11,189 nucleotides of DNA, taken from Minisyncoccota bacterium. GTDB lineage: Bacteria; Patescibacteriota; Minisyncoccia; Phycocordibacterales; UBA9973. Positions 1-5,024 of the stretch are shown here, one piece after another (within the stretch, counting starts at the first letter, position 1; each line of letters begins with the position of its first letter). The notes under the pieces are model-generated. The model did not search any database, was not told the origin of the DNA, and saw only the letters and a program-made list of their open reading frames with translations. The translations under genes were made by a program, and so were the position numbers. The stretch is taken from NCBI GenBank assembly GCA_018060905.1, contig JAGOVD010000003.1:25681-36869 (forward strand), written 5' to 3'.

Positions 1-1
1 C

Positions 2-33
2 AAAAAACCTCCCCATTAGCGGGGAGGTTTTTT
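2..33. terminator. Bidirectional intrinsic terminator
   Basis: A 13-bp perfect stem (2-14 with 21-33) encloses the 6-nt loop ATTAGC. One side is an A-tract plus CCTCCCC and the other is GGGGAGG followed by six T, so it can act in both directions. It starts ten bases past the stop codon of the minus-strand hydrolase gene (stop at 43-45), which is the expected place for that gene's terminator. Confidence 0.9.
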
Positions 34-42
34 GTGGAGCGG

Positions 43-597
43 TTAGGCTTCCATTTTTTCAATCTTGTCCATAATACTAAAGATTTCTTTGGTATATGTC
101 GGAATGACTGAATTGTATGCTTTCAAGATACCGTTGATATCCTTGCCGGCATAATACTTCGCAGTTCGTGGATTTGCACCACCAATATGACCTGCAACAG
201 CATCAATAGATTGCTGGAAGCTTTCGTAGCCGATTTTACATGATCCGAATCCAAATGGATTCTTCTTGCAAGCAAACTTTCCTCCTGTTGTCTCGCGCAT
301 GGCGATCGCAGGGAGTAGGTTCCACTCAAGATCATGCTTCTCAGCAACGAGTACCATCTGCATACCGTATCCCGCGAGCGGAAGTCCGTATTTAGCATAG
401 TACGCATCAATCTTTGCAGCCTTTTCTTCCCGATCCTTCTGGAGGATGATTTCTTCTGGAGACATTGCTGTTTCAGTAGAAACTACCTTTGAGACTGCTT
501 CGTTGATAGATGCCGTAAAGGTATTCATCGACAGAGTAGTCGCAACCAGTGGAACAATAATGAACGACTGAATGAGTTTATTTGTTGTAATTGTCAT
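43..597 (-). CDS. Secreted glucosaminidase/lysozyme-like cell-wall hydrolase
   Basis: This 184-residue protein probably cleaves peptidoglycan outside the cytoplasmic membrane. Residues 7-29 form a hydrophobic N-terminal segment that reads as a signal peptide or membrane anchor. Residues 45-65 are charged and probably helical. The domain at about 75-180 has the pattern of the glucosaminidase family (PF01832-like): LLPAIAMRET with E102 as the candidate catalytic acid, then GGK, NPFGFGSC (113-120), YESFQQSIDAV, YYAGKD and a late AYNS. C110 and C120 flank the NPFG turn and could form a disulfide, which fits export. The ATG at 595-597 directly follows a leader hairpin and no Shine-Dalgarno sequence is suitably spaced. 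The gene is monocistronic, with tandem promoters upstream and a strong terminator downstream. The fold is recognised by motif only; a lysozyme-like transglycosylase is the alternative. Confidence 0.75.
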   Translation of the reverse strand: MTITTNKLIQSFIIVPLVATTLSMNTFTASINEAVSKVVSTETAMSPEEIILQKDREEKAAKIDAYYAKYGLPLAGYGMQMVLVAEKHDLEWNLLPAIAMRETTGGKFACKKNPFGFGSCKIGYESFQQSIDAVAGHIGGANPRTAKYYAGKDINGILKAYNSVIPTYTKEIFSIMDKIEKMEA

Positions 598-697
598 AAG
601 TTCCGGTTGAGCTCCGGAGGAACTTCGTGTCAGTGGACTCCCTTCTTAGAAACCTATGCGGCCCTTAGAAGAGAAAGTCCCAACGTGTGTTGGGCAT
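598..697 (-). promoter_or_regulatory. Structured 5' leader of the hydrolase gene (candidate cis-regulatory RNA)
   Basis: The predicted start site near 697 leaves a leader of about 100 nt that is rich in local pairing. In transcript order there is CCCAAC-acac-GTTGGG, then CTTCT...AGAAG around a CC...GG core, then GGGAGTCC, and finally AAGTTCC...GGAACTT ending at the ATG. The GGAG of the third segment could instead pair with the CTCC inside the last hairpin, giving two exclusive folds, as expected of a regulator. I compared it from memory with the ydaO (c-di-AMP), c-di-GMP, ZTP, fluoride and manganese classes and it matches none. Function is inferred only from structure and position. Confidence 0.45.
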
Positions 698-703
698 GTC
701 AAT

Positions 704-732
704 ATAGTAGCACAAGCGGTATAAAATGTCAA
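704..732 (-). promoter_or_regulatory. Proximal sigma70-type promoter of the hydrolase gene
   Basis: On the minus strand a consensus -35 TTGACA (732-727) is followed after 17 nt by -10 TACTAT (709-704). The predicted start is near 697. This is one of the best promoter matches in the window. Confidence 0.75.
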
Positions 733-734
733 TA

Positions 735-762
735 CTTATACCATGGAAAATAGGGGTGTCAA
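735..762 (-). promoter_or_regulatory. Distal promoter of the hydrolase gene
   Basis: A second TTGACA (762-757) with a 16-nt spacer leads to TATAAG (740-735). Its -35 box lies one base from the long palindrome at 764-798, so a protein bound there would block it while leaving the proximal promoter freer. Confidence 0.5.
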
Positions 763-763
763 A

Positions 764-798
764 TGTAAAATACCCTTATATTATAAGGGTATTTTACA
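764..798. repeat. Perfect palindrome with 17-bp arms (operator or bidirectional terminator)
   Basis: Left arm TGTAAAATACCCTTATA (764-780), one central T at 781, and the exact reverse complement at 782-798. It lies between the end of secA and the hydrolase promoters and abuts the distal -35. It could be an operator. It could also be a weak hairpin terminator for secA, because the arms contain matched A and T runs, although the stem has few G-C pairs and no long T-tract follows it. Confidence 0.7.
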
Positions 799-884
799 CA
801 ACATTGTTTGACATAATAGCAAAAAAATTGTTCTATTTTACTCCCCTGTAACAGTTTTGGGAAAGGCGTCGTAGGTATAGGGAT

Positions 885-3176
885 TTACTGGGTCGAAATG
901 TTAGAAACCATTGCAATTACTTGCTCTTTGAGACGAATTTCCATCTCTTTAAACAGTCGTGTCGCCTCTTTTTTGTACTCGACAAGTGGCTCACGCTGTC
1001 CATATGAACGCAAACCGACGGATTGGCGCATATGCTCCATCGTATCGATGTGCTCTACCCAAAGTGTATCGGTTGTATAGAGAACGACTCGGCGAACATT
1101 CTCCCAAAAGGCATCTTCTCCTATATAGGAGATTTTCTCCTTGGCTATCTCCTCAAGCGTACTATCGCCCAAGGCGTAGAACGTACTGATGATGTGTCCC
1201 CGATCCCCTTCTACCATCGCTCGGCGACGACCGTAGACAATGGATCGCTGGTATGAGAGAACGGTATCGTATTCGAGGGTGTATTTACGGGCATCAAAGT
1301 TAAATCCTTCGATTTTCTTTTGCGCACTCTCAAGTGCCCGAGACACGATACTGTTTGCAATCGGCTGATCTGCAGGCATACCGAGACGCGACATCATACC
1401 CTTGATCTTCTCGGAGCCAAAAATACGCATGAGGTCATCATCAAGTGATACATAAAATTGGGTTTCGCCCGGGTCCCCTTGTCGTCCTGATCGTCCTCGG
1501 AGCTGGTTGTCGATACGACGTGCCTCGTGTCGTTCGGTACCGATGACAAATAGCCCGCCCAAGTTCTTTACCTCTTCTTGTTCTTCTGGAGTCGACGGAT
1601 TGCCCCCAAGAATGATATCGACTCCTCGACCAGCCATGTTGGTGGCGATGACCGCTGACCCCTTTTGTCCCGCCTGCGCAGTGATCGAACCTTCTTGCTC
1701 ATGATTTTTAGCATTGAGCATTTGATGTGGAATACCTTCACGTTTGAGGTATGCAGAGAGAAGTTCGTTTTTTTCCACGGAAACAGTACCGATGAGGACA
1801 GGTTGTCCTTTTTCATTGAGTTCTTTGACCCGGCGAGCAATCGCTTGGAACTTCCCCTCCTCGGTAAGGAAAATGAGGTCACCGTGATCAATACGTTTAC
1901 TTGGTCTATTTGGCGGGATACTAATAACACTCAATCCGTAGACTTTCATAAACTCCTCTTCACTGGTTTTTGCTGTCCCCGTCATTCCGCCGAGTTTTTC
2001 ATAAAATTTAAAGTAGTTCTGGTACGTAATAGAAGCAACCGAGCGAGTCTCTTGCTCAATTTTGACACCTTCTTTTGCCTCAATTGCCTGGTGTAAGCCT
2101 TCGCTCCAGCGACGCCCTGGCTGCATACGCCCTGTAAAAGGGTCAACAATAATCACTTCATTATCTTTGACAACATAATCTTTGTCTTTCTGGAAGAGGG
2201 CGCGAGCACGAACGGCAGTCTCGAGGTAATGGACGTACTTGATACTCTTTTCCGTGTACATATCCGTGATGCCGAGCAGCTTTTCGGCTTTAGTGATACC
2301 GTCATCGGTGAGCTGGATAGCCTTTTGCTTTTCATCCATCGTATAGTCAACCATAGGCTCCAGTTGAGCAGCAACGTTTTTGACTGTCTTGTAGAGTGCC
2401 TCAGAGTCAGCGACTGCACTGGATATAATGAGCGGTGTTCGAGATTCATCAATCAAAATAGAGTCCACCTCATCGACAACAGCAAACCCGTGTCCCCGCT
2501 GGACGATTTGATCCTTGTCACTGACGAGGTTGTCACGCAAATAATCAAAGCCGTACTGACTGTTGGTACCATACGTGATGTCTGCCGTATATGCCTCCTT
2601 GCGAGTTACTGGTCGGAGAAACTGCTTGACCACCTTAAACGCACCTTTTTCATCCCGCTCTTGGTCAAATTCTTCGTGCGTTGGGTCGTATATAAAAGAA
2701 GTATTTTGATCATTGATAATACCAATAGAAAGCCCGAGGAAGTTATAGATTTCTCCCATCCAGGTCGCGTCACGTCGCGCAAGGTAGTCATTGACCGTAA
2801 CAACATGTACCCCTTTTCCAGCAAGTGCATTGAGATAGACCGGGAGAGTTGCAACCAATGTCTTTCCTTCACCAGTGCGCATCTCTGCAATAGAACCATC
2901 GTGCAGTACCATCCCTCCAATCAACTGTACGTCATAGTGGCGCTTGCCAAGTGTTCGTTTCGAAGCTTCGCGAGTAAGCGCAAAAGCATATGGTAGCAGT
3001 GCGTCGAGCGATTCACCGTTTTGGAACCGAGCCTTGAGCTTCGCTGTTTCTTCTGGAAACTGACTATCGGTGAGAGTAATGACTGCTTCTTCAAGCGCGT
3101 TGATTTCGATAACGCGCTTTTGGTACTTACTGATCGCTCCTCTGTCAAAAAAGGATTGTAGAAATGGGACTCCCAT
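885..3176 (-). CDS. secA: Preprotein translocase ATPase SecA, compact form
   Basis: SecA is the cytoplasmic motor that pushes unfolded preproteins through SecYEG. Walker A GEGKT is at residues 102-106, the DEVD Walker B motif at 235-238, and the helicase-like second domain contains ATNMAGRGVDI and RGRSGRQGDPG. The preprotein-binding region and the scaffold motif with LRQSVGLRSYGQREPLVEYK are present. I start at the ATG at 3176 (763 residues). An upstream in-frame TTG at 3233 would add 19 residues but lies in the T-tract of the neighbouring terminator, whereas an extended -10 box sits 9 nt before this ATG. Family members are usually 830-900 residues. The helical wing is shortened by roughly 70-80 residues, and the C-terminal linker and zinc-binding tail are absent. 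An insert of about 30 residues (near 158-189) precedes the EAYTADITYGTN motif. Confidence 0.95.
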   Translation of the reverse strand: MGVPFLQSFFDRGAISKYQKRVIEINALEEAVITLTDSQFPEETAKLKARFQNGESLDALLPYAFALTREASKRTLGKRHYDVQLIGGMVLHDGSIAEMRTGEGKTLVATLPVYLNALAGKGVHVVTVNDYLARRDATWMGEIYNFLGLSIGIINDQNTSFIYDPTHEEFDQERDEKGAFKVVKQFLRPVTRKEAYTADITYGTNSQYGFDYLRDNLVSDKDQIVQRGHGFAVVDEVDSILIDESRTPLIISSAVADSEALYKTVKNVAAQLEPMVDYTMDEKQKAIQLTDDGITKAEKLLGITDMYTEKSIKYVHYLETAVRARALFQKDKDYVVKDNEVIIVDPFTGRMQPGRRWSEGLHQAIEAKEGVKIEQETRSVASITYQNYFKFYEKLGGMTGTAKTSEEEFMKVYGLSVISIPPNRPSKRIDHGDLIFLTEEGKFQAIARRVKELNEKGQPVLIGTVSVEKNELLSAYLKREGIPHQMLNAKNHEQEGSITAQAGQKGSAVIATNMAGRGVDIILGGNPSTPEEQEEVKNLGGLFVIGTERHEARRIDNQLRGRSGRQGDPGETQFYVSLDDDLMRIFGSEKIKGMMSRLGMPADQPIANSIVSRALESAQKKIEGFNFDARKYTLEYDTVLSYQRSIVYGRRRAMVEGDRGHIISTFYALGDSTLEEIAKEKISYIGEDAFWENVRRVVLYTTDTLWVEHIDTMEHMRQSVGLRSYGQREPLVEYKKEATRLFKEMEIRLKEQVIAMVSNISTQ

Positions 3177-3185
3177 AAGAAGCCT

Positions 3186-3194
3186 ATAATACCA
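3186..3194 (-). promoter_or_regulatory. Extended -10 promoter abutting the secA start
   Basis: The minus strand reads TGGTATTAT (TGn plus TATTAT), and the hexamer ends exactly 9 nt before the secA ATG. No convincing -35 is seen, as is usual for extended -10 promoters. Initiation 6-8 nt after the hexamer would leave a leader of only a few bases. Confidence 0.5.
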
Positions 3195-3231
3195 CGAAAT
3201 GCTCCTTTTAAAAAGGTGCCCTAGGAAAAAC

Positions 3232-3252
3232 AAAAACCCTCGACACGCGAGG
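3232..3252 (-). terminator. Terminator after the lysine-rich gene
   Basis: On the minus strand the stem CCTCG-cgtgt-CGAGG is followed by GTTTTTGTTTTT. It separates the lysine-rich gene from secA and shows that the upstream TTG of the secA frame lies in non-coding sequence. Confidence 0.65.
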
Positions 3253-3282
3253 ATTTTTGTTAAGTGGAAAGAGAGTAAACGA

Positions 3283-3375
3283 TTATCGCTTCTTCTTTGA
3301 AGCCTTCTTCTTAGCTACTTTCTTTGTAGCTTTCTTTACTGACTTCTTTTTTGCTGCTTTCTTTTTTGCTGCCAT
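3283..3375 (-). CDS. Lysine-rich histone H1-tail-like mini-protein (30 aa)
   Basis: The minus strand encodes a 30-residue peptide beginning MAAKKKAAKKKSVKKATKK and ending KKKR, with 16 Lys and one Arg, spaced by Ala, Ser, Thr and Val. The composition resembles the C-terminal tail of histone H1 and AlgP/HctB-type bacterial proteins that bind nucleic acid electrostatically. Short proteins of this kind are common in Patescibacteria. A role in DNA compaction or RNA/ribosome binding is inference from charge alone. The ATG at 3375 is preceded by an A/T-rich leader with no Shine-Dalgarno sequence, and a TATTTT hexamer lies 8 nt upstream. Its own terminator follows. It is too short for default ORF callers, but the unbroken periodic KK pattern and flanking signals support a real gene. 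Confidence 0.75.
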   Translation of the reverse strand: MAAKKKAAKKKSVKKATKKVAKKKASKKKR

Positions 3376-3471
3376 AAAAATGTAAAATATTTTCTAATAA
3401 TTATCTGTGATGATCGACCACTGATTGTGATTGAACGCGTTATCACCACATGTACTATTATTATCTCGCGC

Positions 3472-3489
3472 ATTGCATGCGCATGCAAT
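3472..3489. repeat. 18-bp perfect palindrome
   Basis: ATTGCATGCGCATGCAAT is exactly self-complementary and on the plus strand is followed by ATTTTTTTATA. With no loop spacer it is more likely a dimeric protein-binding site than a terminator, although the T run would allow weak termination of plus-strand transcription. Confidence 0.7.
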
Positions 3490-3506
3490 ATTTTTTTATA
3501 CAAATG

Positions 3507-3515
3507 TGTGGATAA
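3507..3515 (-). promoter_or_regulatory. Consensus DnaA box
   Basis: The minus strand reads TTATCCACA, the strict R1-type DnaA box, next to the AT-rich run. It is a single perfect copy; I found no second strong match nearby. A single 9-mer can occur by chance. Confidence 0.4.
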
Positions 3516-3651
3516 CTTTTTTATTTTTGAAAAATAATTTTTATAAAAAAGTTTTTTTATTTTTATTTTTTAGTTATAAAATTTTTTATTTGTTCTCCGT
3601 ATAAAATATATTTAATTTCCACGACGTACCAAAACTATACTCTCCACCAAC

Positions 3652-3683
3652 AAAAAAGAATCTACCGAGGTAGATTCTTTTTT
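3652..3683. terminator. Intrinsic terminator of the candidate small RNA
   Basis: A 15-bp perfect inverted repeat (3652-3666 with 3669-3683) consists of an A-tract plus GAATCTACC and its complement ending in six T. It works in either direction; on the minus strand it closes the candidate small RNA transcribed from about 3779. Confidence 0.85.
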
Positions 3684-3779
3684 GTCGTTATTCCTTGTCT
3701 TTCCCGATCTGGCAACGGCGGGTGCTAACTCCACCACAAATGCCCATGTGAGCGCAGCCGCCGATGGCAAATCACGAAC
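3652..3779 (-). ncRNA. Unidentified structured small RNA, about 128 nt
   Basis: There is no ORF, but the unit has a promoter (TTGTAT-16 nt-TATACT), a predicted start near 3779 and a strong terminator at 3652-3683. The body is far more G/C-rich than its surroundings. Its ends can pair (GUUCGUGAUU with AAUAACGAC, one bulge and one mismatch). An internal CGGCGG/CCGCCG helix encloses about 36 nt that fold further with UGC/GCA and CUC/GAG segments. The layout resembles a 5S-type three-helix junction, but the conserved 5S loop C sequence is missing. The SRP motif (GGAA loop with AGCAG) is also not convincing. I cannot name the family. Confidence 0.5.
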
Positions 3780-3785
3780 TTAGTA

Positions 3786-3813
3786 AGTATACAAGACGTA
3801 TTAAAAAATACAA
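3786..3813 (-). promoter_or_regulatory. Promoter of the candidate small RNA
   Basis: On the minus strand TTGTAT (3813-3808), a 16-nt spacer and TATACT (3791-3786) predict a start near 3779, the base where the end-to-end pairing of the RNA begins. Confidence 0.5.
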
Positions 3814-3822
3814 TCATTAAAA

Positions 3823-3850
3823 GACAAAAACCCCGTGAGGGGTTTTTGTC
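3823..3850. terminator. Bidirectional terminator hairpin
   Basis: Perfect 12-bp arms GACAAAAACCCC / GGGGTTTTTGTC surround a GTGA tetraloop. It isolates the small-RNA gene from the inverted-repeat element to its right. No protein gene ends next to it. Confidence 0.8.
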
Positions 3851-3941
3851 GGGCATTTGTGTGTTAAAAACGTGTGGCGTATCAACTCACAAAAGAACTA
3901 TAGCAAATTACATCGCGAAAGTCAATGGAGGGGTCGCTCAA

Positions 3942-4041
3942 AAATCCCGCACGTGTTCGCCGTCGCGTATTTGCCTGCTGGCAAATCGCTCCTTCTCGGA
4001 TCAGGTCATCCTGCGAAAGACGGCAAACACGTGCGGGATTT
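3942..4041. repeat. 100-nt inverted-repeat element with two internal hairpins
   Basis: Terminal arms of 23 nt (3942-3964 and 4019-4041) are complementary with one mismatch. Between them lie two hairpins: GCG(t)ATTTGCC-TGCT-GGCAAATCGC (3965-3989) and TCG(gat)CAGG-TCAT-CCTGCGA (3996-4016). The whole folds as a compact three-way junction and is more G/C-rich than its neighbours. No ORF or transposase is present and no clear promoter is seen on either strand. It may be a MITE/REP-like element, a small RNA, or a processed RNA between two terminators. Confidence 0.65.
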
Positions 4042-4063
4042 CTTCGCTTTAAAAAACAAGAGC

Positions 4064-4093
4064 GAAAAAGCACCCCAGGAGGAGTGCTTTTTC
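4064..4093. terminator. Terminator downstream of RNase P RNA
   Basis: A 10-bp stem GAAAAAGCAC / GTGCTTTTTC with loop 4074-4083 begins 6 nt beyond the RNase P 3' end on the minus strand, with the T run inside the descending arm. Confidence 0.8.
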
Positions 4094-4098
4094 ATGTT

Positions 4099-4472
4099 GT
4101 TGTACTCGTAAGCCGAATTCTGTTTTGATGATCATTTATCTAGGATGTATGTTGCCATACACCTCAAGCGACACCCCGCGCGCAGAGCGCGCAAGTCAGA
4201 AAGTTTATAAAGTTGAAAGTTTATAAAGAAGCTGCATTTGCGACTTACTTTATGAACTTTATAACTTTTAACTTTACGAACTGCGTGCTCCGCACGCGGT
4301 ACGGTCTTGCACACAAGTAAGGATTTAGCCGTTTCAGCCTAACTAAATAGGATCGTTTCTGTTCGCACCTCGTGGATTACTCCAGACGGGCATTACCCGC
4401 TACTGTCCTCCATATTACTATGGGTGTGTTCGGACTTTCCTCACCCTTACGGGCGCGATCATTCGGTACAAC
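4099..4472 (-). ncRNA. rnpB: RNase P RNA, class A type
   Basis: The catalytic RNA that removes tRNA 5' leaders. On the minus strand the 5' part has the conserved GAGGAAAGUCCG (P4 5' strand), followed by CR-II-like GAGGUGCGAACAGAAA, a GCUGAAACGGC segment and GUGUGCAAGACCG. The 3' end has ACAGAAUUCGGCUUAC. The ends pair as P1 (GUUGUAC with GUACAAC, 4472-4466 with 4105-4099). A P18-like hairpin GGUGUAUGGCAACAUACAUCC is present. The region normally holding P16/P17 has an AT-rich hairpin with arms of about 29 nt, flanked by two G/C mini-hairpins with 3-nt loops. The promoter -10 ends 6 nt before the first P1 base, so transcription probably starts at the mature 5' end. Confidence 0.93.
4200..4228. 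repeat. Tandem AAAGTTTATAAAG repeat inside RNase P RNA
   Basis: Two exact copies of AAAGTTTATAAAG (4200-4212, 4216-4228; period 16) form one arm of the AT-rich hairpin. The other arm, at about 4246-4276, contains diverged complements of the same unit. Confidence 0.75.
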
Positions 4473-4478
4473 TCTTTA

Positions 4479-4507
4479 TATATAGCATGATTCCATATTA
4501 TTGACAA
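4479..4507 (-). promoter_or_regulatory. Promoter of RNase P RNA
   Basis: On the minus strand TTGTCA (4507-4502), a 17-nt spacer and TATATA (4484-4479) predict a start at 4472, exactly the first base of P1. Its -35 box overlaps the -35 of the divergent plus-strand promoter. Confidence 0.7.
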
Positions 4508-4528
4508 TATCTATATATATGATATTAT
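4501..4528 (+). promoter_or_regulatory. Promoter of the phage-like gene
   Basis: TTGACA (4501-4506), a 16-nt spacer and TATTAT (4523-4528) predict a start near 4535 and an A-rich leader of about 18 nt without a Shine-Dalgarno sequence. The -35 hexamer shares five of its six bases with the RNase P -35 on the other strand. Confidence 0.65.
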
Positions 4529-4552
4529 AAAACAAATCAAAACATTAACACC

Positions 4553-4963
4553 ATGACAGAAAATCGTAAGTTCCACTTAGGGGATATTCTCAGTATTACA
4601 GCCGGCCCATTAGTTTCCCCTACTGGTATAAATGGGGTATATGCTATTTTAGGTTATATGACTGATGATAAACTTTTCAGTCATCAATTAAGTCGTGCTG
4701 TAAAAGAATGTGCACCTAATATTATTTCTCAACATCCACAGTTAGAGGAAGTTGATCCTACTGATTGTACCCCTGAAAATTACAAAGAATGGCTGAATAA
4801 ACAAATTGCAAAGTATGGTGAATATTTACCTATCAAACCCCTTGTTTCTGGTATTCATGAGTACAAAGACGCTATTGAAGAATTGGAAGAAAAGATAGGA
4901 CCTGACAAAGTTATCCTTGTTAATTTAAGTACAGATGAAAATATTGATCCGGCGTTAAATTAA
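4553..4963 (+). CDS. Phage-like protein of unknown function (possibly DUF7736)
   Basis: A soluble 136-residue protein with no signal peptide or membrane segment. The N-terminal pattern GDILSITAGPLVSPTGINGVYAIL, followed by a YMTDDKLFSHQLSRAVKECAP segment and later KEWLNKQIAKYGEYLPI, resembles small proteins found mostly in phages and plasmids that carry only a domain-of-unknown-function label (I believe DUF7736). No catalytic motif can be assigned. It is the only convincing plus-strand protein gene in the window and is visibly more A/T-rich than the nrd and secA genes, which suggests recent transfer. It has its own promoter and a clean terminator (4985-5009). The ATG at 4553 follows an A-rich leader. 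Family name from memory; function unknown. Confidence 0.7.
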   Translation: MTENRKFHLGDILSITAGPLVSPTGINGVYAILGYMTDDKLFSHQLSRAVKECAPNIISQHPQLEEVDPTDCTPENYKEWLNKQIAKYGEYLPIKPLVSGIHEYKDAIEELEEKIGPDKVILVNLSTDENIDPALN

Positions 4964-4984
4964 TCGAGGTCTTAAGAAATCCTT

Positions 4985-5009
4985 GAGCGACTATATGTCG
5001 CTCTTTTTT
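4985..5009 (+). terminator. Intrinsic terminator of the phage-like gene
   Basis: Stem GAGCGAC-tatat-GTCGCTC is followed by TTTTTT, 21 nt after the stop codon. On the minus strand no T run follows, so it is not a good terminator for nrdA. Confidence 0.9.
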
Positions 5010-5024
5010 ATTCCTTATTGAACC

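Larger units (their letters stand above)
3376..3651. other. AT-rich intergenic region with palindrome and DnaA box
   Basis: I see no gene in this stretch. It contains an 18-bp perfect palindrome (3472-3489), a perfect DnaA box at 3507-3515 (TTATCCACA on the minus strand), and from about 3490 to 3615 a run made almost entirely of A and T. It could hold the promoter and upstream elements of the lysine-rich gene, or a DNA-unwinding element. Confidence 0.6.

Noticed and set aside
898..3120. Several open frames antisense or out of frame to secA, and similar ones over the nrd genes
   Set aside because: They overlap strongly conserved coding frames, have no family resemblance and no initiation signals.
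3177..3233. N-terminal extension of SecA from a TTG at 3233
   Set aside because: The TTG lies in the T-tract of the lysine-rich gene's terminator and the added residues do not resemble SecA N-termini. The ATG at 3176 is better placed after an extended -10 box.
3376..3651. Chromosomal replication origin
   Set aside because: Only one perfect DnaA box, no replication genes nearby, and the rRNA gene orientation would be head-on. It is kept only as a low-priority finding.
3684..3779. 5S rRNA or SRP RNA identity for the small RNA
   Set aside because: The closing stem and arm sizes are suggestive of 5S, but the conserved CCGAAC and GAAGUUAAGC elements are missing. The SRP tetraloop region with AGCAG also does not fold properly.
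3846..4128. Short plus- and minus-strand ORFs over the inverted-repeat element
   Set aside because: The overlapping short frames in several phases reflect the palindromic sequence; none has a recognisable protein pattern or start signal.
4132..4314. 60-aa ORF inside RNase P RNA
   Set aside because: It lies wholly within the structured RNA gene and has no protein-like features.
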